Assembly: GCA_964471865.1 (NCBI GenBank)
Contig: CAYYHU010000004.1
Location: forward strand, 1-64,000
Length of the DNA: 64,000 nucleotides
DNA from: CAYMUC01 sp964471865
GTDB lineage: Bacteria; Actinomycetota; Acidimicrobiia; Acidimicrobiales; Ilumatobacteraceae
Reading direction: 5' to 3'
The notes beneath the pieces were generated by a model that saw only the letters and a list, made by a program, of their open reading frames with translations, was not told the origin of the DNA and did not search any database. Shown here piece by piece: positions 44,167-52,975 of the stretch. Numbering within the stretch: the stretch's first letter is position 1; every line of letters starts with the position of its first letter. A program made the translations under genes and the position numbers.

Positions 44167-45332
44167 TCAGTCGTCCATGAGATCGTCATCGTCGGCGTCA
44201 TCGCTGGGCATCGACCGTTCGAAACCCATGACCGGAATGTTCCCCAGACGCTCAAGGGTGTCGTCTTCGAAAGTCGAACCACGCTCATAGACGAGCGGGG
44301 CCTCCGTCTCGGTCGCAGCCGCGTCCTCTGCGGGTCGCTGCCGCTCTGTGGGAGCAGTCTCGACCGCCGCTTTCAAGGCCGATCCTGTCCCGAACCCCAT
44401 GTCCTCGGATTCCTTCTCGAGGTATTGGCGAGCTTCCTTCTCCTCTTGGGCGGCTCGCTCAGCAGCCCGACGCGCCTCTTCGATCCGTGCGAGTTCGGCC
44501 TCGACTTTGTCTTGAGCAGCCTTTTCCTCGGGCGTCAGCGGTGGCTCCTCACGACCTGGCTCCATCGGCTCACCGAAGCCCTCGTCCCCGGGCTTGGGCC
44601 CGTAGCCCTCATCCACCGGAGAGTCCTCCGTCGGCGCCTCGGGTTCCGCGTACTCCTCCACCGGGGTCTCCGGCTCCGCGTACTCCTCCACCGGCGTCAT
44701 CGGCGGCTCGTACCCCTCATCCACCGGAGGCTGAGTCTCCTCATACATCTCCGTCNNNNNNNNNNNNNNNNNNNNNNNNNNNNNNNNNNNNNNNNNNNNN
44801 NNNNNNNNNNNNNNNNNNNNNNNNNNNNNNNNNNNNNNNNNNNNNNNNNNNNNNNGGGGTCATCGCCCGCCGGTTCACAGCAGCAGGCGATCATGTTGTT
44901 CACGATCATGGTGTTCTCTTGGTACACCTGAACGGTCACATAGTTGATGTACTGCTGGAGCACCTCGACATCGGGAACTGCCTCGGTATCAGGAGCGGGA
45001 AAGACAGTTGGTTGCGCCTCCGTAGGCTGCTGAGGCTCTCCGGCGAACTCGGGTCCCTCATCGCTGGGAACCGGCTCGGGGGCGTAGGGCAGCGACAGCG
45101 GAGCGCATTCGGTCAACGATTCGACCACCGCTGCACATCTCTCGGGTTCGGCAACGGTCTCGACGACGACCGTTTCGACGATCTCGGCGAGATTGCACGA
45201 TCCGAGGTCGTAATCCATGATGCCTTCGCCAGCTAGGTAGCCCTCGGGATCGGCCGCATACGCTGCAGCTTCGTTCTCATCTCCGAAGATCTTCGCCAAC
45301 AGATCTCTGAGTGCACCAACGACGTCCATCAC
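44167..45332 (-). CDS. IniB N-terminal-domain acidic protein, split by assembly gap
   Basis: One gene in two visible parts. The N-terminal part (45332-44856) begins with an IniB-type domain (LRDLLAKIFGDENEAAAYAA, DPEGYLAGEGI) and ends with an unusual ACCCEPAG triple-Cys segment. The C-terminal part (44755-44167) has PVEEYAEPE and PVDEGY repeats, a charged coiled coil (EEKAAQDKVEAELARIEEAR) and an acidic DDADDDDLMDD tail. With exactly 100 N the two frames do not match, as expected for a gap of unknown length. The GTG at 45332 is preceded by AGGGAG and a TATTGT box. It heads the operon with two dynamins and Hsp70, the same place iniB has in iniBAC. Confidence 0.75.
44756..44855. other. Assembly gap, 100 N, inside the IniB-like gene
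   Basis: Placeholder of unknown true length. Unlike the gap at 35096, the flanks do not overlap. The gap falls within a repeat-rich Pro/Glu coding region, a common cause of assembly breaks. Confidence 0.95.
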
Positions 45333-45359
45333 ATGCTCCCTGCTCGTCTGTGATCGCCG

Positions 45360-45373
45360 ACAATAGCGCTATT
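45360..45373. promoter_or_regulatory. Operon promoter box with overlapping 12-bp palindrome
   Basis: AATAGCGCTATT (45362-45373) is a perfect 12-bp palindrome in the 184-bp region between the ini-like operon and the divergent gene at 45517. On the minus strand the adjacent TATTGT (45360-45365) is a good -10 box, with a leader of about 20 nt and AGGGAG before the GTG. A regulator bound to the palindrome would cover the -10 box. Confidence 0.5.
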
Positions 45374-45516
45374 CGAAACCCCTTCGATCCGGTTACGGCG
45401 AGGCTCACATCCGCCTGGAAAACCCATGGCCCTACTGGGCCGGGGACCGATGGCCCAACTCGGTCACGACCGGTGAAGGTGGCCCATCGCGTCCACCGCA
45501 CCGATGATCGCGGCTC

Positions 45517-46218
45517 ATGCAACGAGTCATCGCCCGCCACTCCTTCGGTCCTCATCATGTCGATGTCGCCGAAATCGTCGACGATGATGGGGAACGGCTT
45601 CAGATCCTCATCGATGGCGATCTGCTCGGCCCCGACCAGACATTGCAGCACCCCATGTCGCGGATCGAGGCCGCTCAACTTCTGGATCGATGGCTCGAGG
45701 GATCACCACCTCCGACCGAATCGGTCCGGGAGCACGTCGCCGCGGTCTTCGATGATCGAGACCAAGCCGGCGCGGCACTCAGTGGTCTGAGAGCGCTCGG
45801 GGTCGATGACGACCACATCGGCGTGGCGTTGAACGAGGGCGAGTCGATCGTGTTCGAACACGATGACGAACACTCACTGCTTCGACGCGTGATCGAAGGA
45901 TTGGCCGTGGGGGGACCCGTCGGGGCTCTCGCAGGAATCGGTCTCGCGGCCGTCGTCATACCAGGGCTCGCCATCGGTGGCCTCGCGGCCTTCGGCGGTG
46001 CCGGCGCCCTATGGGGCTTGCTTGCAGGCGGATATGCGGGAACCTCCAGCGAGGCCCGTTCCTGGGGCCAGCATGAAGAGTTTCGATCCCTCCGCCTCGA
46101 CCCGGGACAGGTCCTCGTGGTGGTGATGGGCCATGGTCGCGCCCACGAGGTGTCGACGGCTCTCGAGACCGCAGGTGGCCGGATCATCGGTCCGATATCC
46201 GGGACGGCCGCGAACTGA
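45517..46218 (+). CDS. Hypothetical protein with glycine-rich hydrophobic segment
   Basis: Unassigned protein of 233 residues, divergent from the ini-like operon. Residues about 70-110 (VAAVFDDRDQAGAALSGLRA) resemble the small alpha-beta module of general-stress protein 17M-like proteins. A Gly/Ala-rich hydrophobic stretch follows (GPVGALAGIGLAAVVIPGLA, about 130-175), reminiscent of glycine-zipper membrane inserts. The C-terminal part repeats a similar small fold (VLVVVMGHGRAHEVSTALE). No Shine-Dalgarno is visible. The shared intergenic region suggests a link to the envelope-stress operon (inference). Confidence 0.7.
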   Translation: MQRVIARHSFGPHHVDVAEIVDDDGERLQILIDGDLLGPDQTLQHPMSRIEAAQLLDRWLEGSPPPTESVREHVAAVFDDRDQAGAALSGLRALGVDDDHIGVALNEGESIVFEHDDEHSLLRRVIEGLAVGGPVGALAGIGLAAVVIPGLAIGGLAAFGGAGALWGLLAGGYAGTSSEARSWGQHEEFRSLRLDPGQVLVVVMGHGRAHEVSTALETAGGRIIGPISGTAAN

Positions 46219-46221
46219 TTC

Positions 46222-47016
46222 TCAGGCAAAGGGATGCACGGTGAATGGCCCCAGAGTCTGAAGATGCGTGACCAAGCGACCTTCGTGAAAGCGATGAAGA
46301 AGCATCCCTGGGGCCTCGTCGGTCCAGGCTCCCGTGCCGTACTCGTCGAGGTCCAGTGCTATCGCATGAGCCGTCCCCGGTGCGGTCATCGCGGTGGTCC
46401 CAGCCCATGACGTCGCGATGAACCGATGGAGATGTCCCGCGACGACGGCCAGAACCCGGGCCGAGGCGATGACCTCGCCGAGAGCCGCGACACTCGTTGC
46501 ATCGAGACCCATGGCGTCCATATGGGCGATGCCGGTGGCGAAGGGCGGATGATGCACAGCCACCATGCGGGGGCGGTCAGGATCGGCGAGCACCTCACGC
46601 AACCAGTCGATCTGCTCGGGGCCCACGGATCCGCCGGCTTCTCCATCCACAACGCTGTCGAGCACGACGAGATCGAGTTCCCCCAGGTTGACCACCCCAC
46701 GGCACGGTCCCACCACTCCGAGTTCGGGATGATCACCGAATACGGCTCTCATCGCGTCACGATCGTCATGGTTTCCCGGCACCAACACCACCCGCTCCCC
46801 CAAGGGGTCGAGAATGCGACGGAGGTTGCGATACTGCTCGACACGGCCACTGTTCACGAGATCCCCAGTGACGACCACCGCATCAGGAGGAATCGCCAGA
46901 GCGAGGATTCGCTCGACAGCGTGTTCCAACGCTCGGGAGGTGTCGACTCCCGGCATGAGTTCACGACCTGATTCCACGATGTGGGGGTCGGAGACCTGCA
47001 CGATCGTCGTCGTCAT
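46222..47016 (-). CDS. Metallophosphoesterase, CpdA-like
   Basis: Calcineurin-like phosphoesterase of 264 residues with all five metal motifs: QVSDPHI, VVTGDLVNSG, VPGNHDD, VAVHHPP and VAGHLHR. The family includes class III cyclic-nucleotide phosphodiesterases (CpdA/Icc) and other phosphomonoesterases and phosphodiesterases; cyclic AMP hydrolysis is plausible but not shown. It starts 9 bp after the mandelate-racemase-family gene and is the third gene of that unit. It ends 3 bp from the convergent gene at 46218. Confidence 0.9.
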   Translation of the reverse strand: MTTTIVQVSDPHIVESGRELMPGVDTSRALEHAVERILALAIPPDAVVVTGDLVNSGRVEQYRNLRRILDPLGERVVLVPGNHDDRDAMRAVFGDHPELGVVGPCRGVVNLGELDLVVLDSVVDGEAGGSVGPEQIDWLREVLADPDRPRMVAVHHPPFATGIAHMDAMGLDATSVAALGEVIASARVLAVVAGHLHRFIATSWAGTTAMTAPGTAHAIALDLDEYGTGAWTDEAPGMLLHRFHEGRLVTHLQTLGPFTVHPFA

Positions 47017-47025
47017 CGTCCCCGC

Positions 47026-48243
47026 CTAGACATCCCGATGCCCGAGCGGATCGGCGACATCGATGGGATCGTCGGCCATCGACAGGTGGAGGCCGTCTGC
47101 GGTGTAGGGATGGGAGCGAGCCACGTCCTCGTCGATCTCGACTCCGAGCCCCGGTCGATCCGAGAGATGCAGTCGCCCCTCACGGATGTCGAAGGGTTCG
47201 ACGAGCAGCTGGCCATGAAAGCCGGTCATCTCCTGAATCGATTCGAGGACCAAGAAGTTCGCTGAACTCGCCGCCACCGCAGCATTGGCAGCAAAGCCGA
47301 TGGGACCGTTGTAGCAGTGAGGAGCGATCTGAGCTCCGAAGGCCTCAGCCATCCCCGCGATCTTCTTGGCTTCGAAAACACCTCCGCAGCGGGCCACGTT
47401 CAACTGCAGGATCCCAGCGGCTCGGGCTTCGAGTACGCGAGCGAACTCGTACTTCGTGGTGAGGCGTTCCCCCGTCGCCACGGGGATGCTGGTGGCCGCC
47501 GCCACCTGGGCCAATCCGGCGACGTCGTCGGGTGGAACGGGTTCTTCGAACCACAGCGGGTCATAGGCCTCGAGACGGCGAGCCAAGCGGATGGCCCCCG
47601 AGGGCGTGAACTGGCCGTGGGTCCCGAACAACAGATCGGCCCGCCGCCCGACAGCGGTTCGGATCTCAGCGACGAAGCGTTCCGACAACTCGAGTCGCTC
47701 CAAGCTGGGTTGATGCCCGCCCATGGCCGTATAGGGCCCGGCGGGATCGAACTTGATGGCGGTGAAGCCTCGATCGACTTCGTCCTGAGCCCGTCGGGCA
47801 GCTGTGGTCGGATCGAGATACACGTCGGCCTCGTCGCCGGGCTCGGGATACAGGTAGGTGTACAGACGCAAGGAATCGTGGACACGTCCACCGAGCAGAT
47901 CCGTGGCCGGTCGACCCACGGTCTTGCCCATGATGTCGACACAGGCCATCTCCAGCGCGCTCATCGCTGCTTGGAGGGTCAGATCGGGCCGCTGGGTGAA
48001 CCCTCGGCTGTAGCCCCGCCTCCAGAATCGTTCGATTCGGAACGGGTCCTCACCGATGAGGAAGTGCTGTGCGAGGTCTTCGATCGCGGCGGCTATGACC
48101 GTGGGGCGAAATGTAGCGGCATAGGCCTCACCCCAGCCCACGACCCCGTTCGTGGTGGTCACCTTGACGAAAACGAAATACGCGCCGCCAAACGACGGCG
48201 GGGGGTTGGCGACCACGAGCGCCTCGACGTCGGCGACTCTCAT
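47026..48243 (-). CDS. Mandelate racemase/muconate lactonizing family enzyme
   Basis: Enolase-superfamily enzyme of 405 residues, most like sugar-acid dehydratases. The capping domain is N-terminal (VFVKVTTTNGVVGWGEAYAA). The barrel shows FTAIKFDPAGPY (Lys), FGTHGQFTP, LWFEEPVPPDD (metal Glu), VATGERLTTKYEF (second Glu) and QIAPHCYNGP (His). The ATG at 48243 overlaps the alcohol dehydrogenase stop (ATGA); the upstream extension lies inside that gene. Likely it dehydrates an aldonate after oxidation of the sugar by the neighbouring dehydrogenase (inference). Confidence 0.9.
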   Translation of the reverse strand: MRVADVEALVVANPPPSFGGAYFVFVKVTTTNGVVGWGEAYAATFRPTVIAAAIEDLAQHFLIGEDPFRIERFWRRGYSRGFTQRPDLTLQAAMSALEMACVDIMGKTVGRPATDLLGGRVHDSLRLYTYLYPEPGDEADVYLDPTTAARRAQDEVDRGFTAIKFDPAGPYTAMGGHQPSLERLELSERFVAEIRTAVGRRADLLFGTHGQFTPSGAIRLARRLEAYDPLWFEEPVPPDDVAGLAQVAAATSIPVATGERLTTKYEFARVLEARAAGILQLNVARCGGVFEAKKIAGMAEAFGAQIAPHCYNGPIGFAANAAVAASSANFLVLESIQEMTGFHGQLLVEPFDIREGRLHLSDRPGLGVEIDEDVARSHPYTADGLHLSMADDPIDVADPLGHRDV

Positions 48244-49355
48244 CCTGCGACCCCGCTCGATGTGTCGCCGAATCGGATCACATGTCGACACACCGCTCCG
48301 GCTCGGACCTCGGCCATGGCGGTCTCGATCTCGCTGAGAGCAAAGGTGCCACTCACGAGACCGGCGAGATCCAATCGGCCCGCTCGATGATGATCCAGAA
48401 GTGTCGGGATGTCGCGCGCCAACCGGGTGTCACCCATCTTCGAACCGAGAATCCGTTGATGGGAACCCGCCAGCTCGCCGAGATCCACCCCAAGAAACGC
48501 TCCCGTCGGCGGCATCCCGACCACGATCAGCGCCCCGCCGACGGCGAGGAGCCGTCGCGAGGATTCGAACGCGGCCAGAGCACCCGTGGCCACGAACACG
48601 TGATCTGCTCCCACCCCGTGGGTCACGTGGGTCACCAGGTCGTAAGCGTCGTGGGGACTGGCACCATGAGTGGCTCCGAGCCGCTGGGCGACCTCGAGTT
48701 TCGATGGAACCGGATCCACCGCGATGATCACCTCGGCGCCAGCGAGGACCGCTCCTTGCACCACGTTGAGCCCCACCCCTCCGCATCCCACGACCACGAC
48801 GGTGTCACCTCGATCGACTTGGGCGGTGTTGAGGACCGAACCGACACCGGTGATCACCCCGCATGCGAGCAGGGAACCCGCGATCGGATCGAGGTCGTCT
48901 CCGACTTCGATCACCTGGGACACATCGACCACAACCTCGTCAGCGAAGGCCGCGGTGCCGAGCCCTTGCGCCACGACCTCACCGTCGGGAGTACTCAACG
49001 GCGACCGACGAGGGGCGGCGGCCGGGGTCCGGCATGCGACCTCATGACCACGACGACACGCCCGACAGGTTCCACAGGAGCGGATGAGGGTCACCAGAAC
49101 CCGAGCACCCAGTGCAGGTCCGGGACCGGTGGTGTCGACGACTCGACCGATCGCTTCATGCCCAAAGACCGCGGGGAGATCTCCTCCCCAGTCACCTCGA
49201 GCCAGCGCGATGTCACTGTGACAAATCGCGGTGGCCTCGAGACGGACCCGCACCTGACCCGGACCGGGCGGTGCGAGCAGCAACGTCTCGATGCTCATCG
49301 GTTCGTCGTGACGGCGACATACCGCTGCACGCACCGGGGTCGGTGAAGCGGCCAT
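48240..49355 (-). CDS. Zinc-dependent alcohol dehydrogenase (MDR family)
   Basis: NAD(P)-dependent medium-chain dehydrogenase of 371 residues. Catalytic zinc ligands are in AICHSDIA (Cys) and GHEAIG (His-Glu). The structural zinc site is the four-Cys loop CGTCRACRRGHEVAC. The cofactor motif is VVVVGCGGVGLNVVQGA. It resembles class III or aryl/sugar-alcohol dehydrogenases. The ATG at 49355 is 6 nt behind a TAGGGT box, so the three-gene unit (ADH, MR/MLE enzyme, phosphoesterase) probably starts here as a leaderless mRNA. Confidence 0.92.
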   Translation of the reverse strand: MAASPTPVRAAVCRRHDEPMSIETLLLAPPGPGQVRVRLEATAICHSDIALARGDWGGDLPAVFGHEAIGRVVDTTGPGPALGARVLVTLIRSCGTCRACRRGHEVACRTPAAAPRRSPLSTPDGEVVAQGLGTAAFADEVVVDVSQVIEVGDDLDPIAGSLLACGVITGVGSVLNTAQVDRGDTVVVVGCGGVGLNVVQGAVLAGAEVIIAVDPVPSKLEVAQRLGATHGASPHDAYDLVTHVTHGVGADHVFVATGALAAFESSRRLLAVGGALIVVGMPPTGAFLGVDLGELAGSHQRILGSKMGDTRLARDIPTLLDHHRAGRLDLAGLVSGTFALSEIETAMAEVRAGAVCRHVIRFGDTSSGVAG

Positions 49356-49361
49356 GACTCG

Positions 49362-49367
49362 ACCCTA
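49362..49367 (-). promoter_or_regulatory. TAGGGT -10-like box of the ADH operon, leaderless
   Basis: TAGGGT on the minus strand, then 6 nt, then the ATG of the alcohol dehydrogenase; no ribosome-binding site. It separates this unit from the ABC transporter genes upstream. Confidence 0.5.
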
Positions 49368-49411
49368 ACGCTTCGTCGGTGACGCCTCGCCCGCAGGGGA
49401 CGCGGCGGGAT

Positions 49412-50944
49412 TCAGGCCTCGGTCGCGACCACACCTGACATCAACAAACCGATCTCCTTGACGTCGGCATCGGCACCGGCGACCTCGCCCATGATCTCGC
49501 CTTCGAGGATCACCACGATGCGATCCGACATCTGCACGACTTCGTCGAGATCCTCAGAGATCAACAGGATCGCGGCGCCCTGCATCCGTTGGTCGAGGAG
49601 TTGTTCATGGATGTATTCGGCTGCGCCGATGTCGACCCCGCGAGTGGGCTGAGCGACGACGAGGACATCGGCTCCGGCGCTGAACTCGCGCGCAATGACG
49701 ACTTTTTGGATGTTGCCCCCTGAGAGATGCCTCGTGGGCGTGTCGACGGTGGGTGTCTTCACCCGATAGCGCTTCACCAGATTGCGACATCGCTCGAGGA
49801 TCGCGGAGCGGTTGAGAAGACCTCGTTTGGTGAAGGGTGCCCGGTGGTAGTCCACGAGCATCAGGTTCTCCGCCACTGTGAAGTCCCCGATGGCTCCGTC
49901 CTTCATGCGTTCCTCGGGCACAAAGGCCAAACCCAGTTTGCGCACCGACTTCGGAGCGGGCGCGGTGACCGGGTTTCCGGCGATCGTCACCGAGCCGGAC
50001 TCGATGGATCGCAGACCGAACAAGGCCTCGGCGAGTTCTCGTTGTCCGTTTCCCGACACCCCGGCGATCCCCACGATCTCTCCGGAACGGACCTGAAGGT
50101 GGAGATGTTTGACCGCCATCGTTCCCCGGTCCCCGAGCACACAGAGGTCGTCGATCGACAATCGAACCTCTCCGACGTCTCGGGGAGCCAGAGTCCGGGT
50201 CAACTGGACGGGTCGGCCCACCATCAGTTCGGCAAGCGACTCTCGGGTCGCCTCCGAGGGCCGGGTATGGCCCGAGACACGACCATCGCGCAGCACGGTG
50301 ATCTCATCGGAGATGGCCATCACCTCGTGCAACTTGTGCGAGATGAACACCAACCCCCGACCGTCGTCGGTCAACTGGCCCAAAGTGGCGAACAACTCGT
50401 CGACCTCGGGCGGTGTCAGTACGGCGGTCGGCTCGTCGAGGACCAGGATCCGCGCGTCTCGATACAGAGCCTTGAGGATCTCGGCGCGTTGACGTTCCCC
50501 CACGGCCAACTGCCAGATGTAGGCGTCGGGATCGATGCGCAGTCCGTAGCGGTCGGAGACCTCGCTGAGGCGCTTGCGCACCGGTCCCATATCGGCGAGA
50601 CCCCGACGACCCGGCAAACCCAAAGCGACATTCTCGGCAACGGTCAAGGTCGGCACGAGCATGAAGTGCTGGTGGATCATGCCGATCCCGTTCGCGATCG
50701 CGACCGAGGGTGAGGTGATCTCCACGGGACGACCATCGAGAAGTATCTCGCCCTCATCGGGGCGGTACTGGCCGTAGAGAATCTTCATCAGGGTGCTCTT
50801 GCCAGCACCGTTCTCACCGAGGATGGTATGGACCTGACCCGGCAGCACCGCGAGATCGACGTCGTCGTTCGCGAGGACGCCCGGGAACCGCTTGGTGATT
50901 CCCCGCATCTCGAGCATCGGTACTACCGGGTCAGTATCCATCAT
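49412..50944 (-). CDS. ABC transporter ATPase, BMP/nucleoside type (two cassettes)
   Basis: Double-cassette ATPase of 510 residues. The first cassette has Walker A LGENGAGKSTLMKIL, signature LAVGERQRAEILKAL and Walker B ILVLDEPTAVLT. The second has the degenerate GVSGNGQRELAEALF, PEERMKDGAIGDF, the signature LSGGNIQKVVIAREF and Walker B-like VLVVAQPTRGVDIGA. It lies downstream of the BMP lipoprotein gene after an 11-bp spacer and completes the permease-permease-BMP-ATPase operon. Function: energises uptake of a nucleoside-like or related solute (family knowledge). Confidence 0.93.
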   Translation of the reverse strand: MMDTDPVVPMLEMRGITKRFPGVLANDDVDLAVLPGQVHTILGENGAGKSTLMKILYGQYRPDEGEILLDGRPVEITSPSVAIANGIGMIHQHFMLVPTLTVAENVALGLPGRRGLADMGPVRKRLSEVSDRYGLRIDPDAYIWQLAVGERQRAEILKALYRDARILVLDEPTAVLTPPEVDELFATLGQLTDDGRGLVFISHKLHEVMAISDEITVLRDGRVSGHTRPSEATRESLAELMVGRPVQLTRTLAPRDVGEVRLSIDDLCVLGDRGTMAVKHLHLQVRSGEIVGIAGVSGNGQRELAEALFGLRSIESGSVTIAGNPVTAPAPKSVRKLGLAFVPEERMKDGAIGDFTVAENLMLVDYHRAPFTKRGLLNRSAILERCRNLVKRYRVKTPTVDTPTRHLSGGNIQKVVIAREFSAGADVLVVAQPTRGVDIGAAEYIHEQLLDQRMQGAAILLISEDLDEVVQMSDRIVVILEGEIMGEVAGADADVKEIGLLMSGVVATEA

Positions 50945-50955
50945 CGATTCCTGTG

Positions 50956-51996
50956 TCAGTCGATACCGGTGCTCAGTTCACCCGACGCGATGGACGCGGC
51001 AAGTTCCTCGGCCTCGGCGAGAAGTTCGGCGTCGAGACCGAAGGCCTCGTTGAATTCCATTTCGAGACCGCCGTTGGCGAGGGTCGCGACATAGACCTCG
51101 CCACCGAGTTTGCCACTGGCGATGTCGTCGATGATCTGCTCGAGCACGATCTCCCAGTGATACACCTGCGAGGCCACCACGATGGCCTCACCAAGCGGCG
51201 ACTGGTTCGACTGGGTGCCGAACCAGGGGATCGACTCTTCGAGCGCCACACCCGTTGCGCCCACGACCATCTGAGCGGTACCGGTGAGGATGTCGGCGCC
51301 CGCAGAGACGTGGGCGTTGGCAGCCTCAGCCGCAAGAGCGACATCGGAGAAGGACTCGATGTAGTTCACATTGACACGAGCATCGGGATTTGATGCGGCG
51401 ACGCCAGCCACGAAGCCGTCGACGTAGAGCTTCGCATCGCCCACGGCCACGGGTCCCACGACACCGAGGACATCCGATTCGGTGAGCTGGCCCGCCACAT
51501 ACCCGTTGACGTAGCCACCCTCATCGGAGCGCACGGTATACGCCGACACATTGGGAAGGCCGAAGGTGTCCACGGCGGTGCCCCACGCGAAGGCGACATC
51601 GGGGAAGTCCGGAGCGATCTCTTGCAGCGGCGCGCCGTACTGCGAACCGTGAGCGATCACCAGGTCATACCCGTCACCGGCATAGCCCCGAAGCGCTGTG
51701 GCCGCGTCCTCGACGATGAAGGTTCCATCGGTGATGTCCACATCGATATCGCGGGTCTCAGCGACCCGGGTAACGCTGTCGACGATGCTCTGACTAAAGG
51801 CCAGGTCGTTGCTCGCGCTCGGCGCCACGATGGCGATGCGGAAGGGCTCGCCGCCTGACGGCGCCGCCGTCGTGGGAGCCGCCGTGGTGTCGGCGGATCC
51901 GCCATCGTCGTTACCGCACGCGCCGAGTAGTGCCACAGCACCCACGGCGGCGACGGCGAAACGTAGTGAACGTTTCGAGATGGTTCGGGTGGTCAT
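50956..51996 (-). CDS. BMP-family substrate-binding lipoprotein
   Basis: Lipoprotein of 346 residues. The ATG at 51996 is preferred over the GTG at 52002 because GGGGAG lies 8 nt before the ATG. The signal peptide ends in the lipobox ALLGAC, followed by an acidic/Thr-Ala-Pro linker. The Bmp domain includes FRIAIVAPSASNDLAFSQSI, AHGSQYGAPLQEIAPDFPDV and GYVNGYVAGQLTESD, features of PnrA/BmpA proteins. It differs clearly from the BMP protein at 1146-2297, so the two transporters probably serve different ligands. Confidence 0.92.
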   Translation of the reverse strand: MTTRTISKRSLRFAVAAVGAVALLGACGNDDGGSADTTAAPTTAAPSGGEPFRIAIVAPSASNDLAFSQSIVDSVTRVAETRDIDVDITDGTFIVEDAATALRGYAGDGYDLVIAHGSQYGAPLQEIAPDFPDVAFAWGTAVDTFGLPNVSAYTVRSDEGGYVNGYVAGQLTESDVLGVVGPVAVGDAKLYVDGFVAGVAASNPDARVNVNYIESFSDVALAAEAANAHVSAGADILTGTAQMVVGATGVALEESIPWFGTQSNQSPLGEAIVVASQVYHWEIVLEQIIDDIASGKLGGEVYVATLANGGLEMEFNEAFGLDAELLAEAEELAASIASGELSTGID

Positions 51997-52042
51997 ATTC
52001 ACGTCTCCCCTGAAGTAGGTGACCCGATCGGGTCGATGGTGG

Positions 52043-52975
52043 TCATGCCGTGCGATCGAAGGGTCGAGTCAACGCGGCGGGGGCGTCGCTCCGGCGGCTC
52101 ACGAGCACCAGAACGACGATCGTGGCCACAGCCGGAGCCATGGCCGCGAGGCTGGAGGTGGCACCACTGACGATGCCGAGCGTCTTCCACTGCAGCACCG
52201 TCGCCGAGACGATGCCGAACAACAAGGCACCGCCCACCACCCGGGCGGGACGCCAGGCTCCGAAGTAGACCAGAGCAATGGCGATGAATCCCTGACCCGC
52301 AGTCAGGTTCTGTTGGAAGATGCCCACCTCGAGTGCCAGCGCACCGCCCGCGAGACCGGCGAAGGCGTTGCCGATCAGGATCGCGAACGTACGGGTCCAT
52401 TCGACGCTGACCCCGAGAGTGTCAGCGGCCTCAGGGGTCTCGCCCACGGCGCGGATGTTCAACCCGAACGTCGTCTTGTTGATCATGAACGCCACCAACG
52501 GCACTGCGATGAACGCGGCGTAGACGAGCGGGTTATGGCTGAACAACAGCTCACCGAGATGGGTGATGTCGGAGAGGAATGGGATGTCGATGTCGCCGAG
52601 ACCGGTGATGGGACGCGGCGTCCCAACCCACCGTTGGAACAACAAGTCGGTGATGCCCAGGCCGAACAAGAAGATCCCGATACCGCTGATGCCCTGCACG
52701 GCGTGAGTGATGACGGTGATGAACGCATAGACCATTCCCATCACCACACCCACAGCGAGTGCGGCGCCGACACCAGCGAGTCGGCTGCCGGTCTCGAGGG
52801 TCGTGTAGTACGCCGCGAAGGCGCCGATGAGCATGACGCCTTCGACCCCGAGATTGAGAACGCCGGCTCGCTGTCCGATCGTCTCCCCGAGCGCCGCGAG
52901 CAGGAACGGCGTGGCCAAACGGATCCCTGAGGCCAACGTCGCCACGATCACCGAGACGGTGAAGAACTCGCTCAT
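52043..52975 (-). CDS. ABC permease, nucleoside/BMP type (second)
   Basis: Integral membrane permease of 310 residues in the branched-chain/ribose family (YufQ-like). The conserved GQRAGVLNLGVEGVMLIGAF lies near the N-terminus. A VRTFAILIGNAFAGLAGGAL region is typical, and about 8-10 hydrophobic segments are visible. It overlaps the first permease gene in an ATGA and lies 46 bp before the BMP gene. Confidence 0.9.
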   Translation of the reverse strand: MSEFFTVSVIVATLASGIRLATPFLLAALGETIGQRAGVLNLGVEGVMLIGAFAAYYTTLETGSRLAGVGAALAVGVVMGMVYAFITVITHAVQGISGIGIFLFGLGITDLLFQRWVGTPRPITGLGDIDIPFLSDITHLGELLFSHNPLVYAAFIAVPLVAFMINKTTFGLNIRAVGETPEAADTLGVSVEWTRTFAILIGNAFAGLAGGALALEVGIFQQNLTAGQGFIAIALVYFGAWRPARVVGGALLFGIVSATVLQWKTLGIVSGATSSLAAMAPAVATIVVLVLVSRRSDAPAALTRPFDRTA

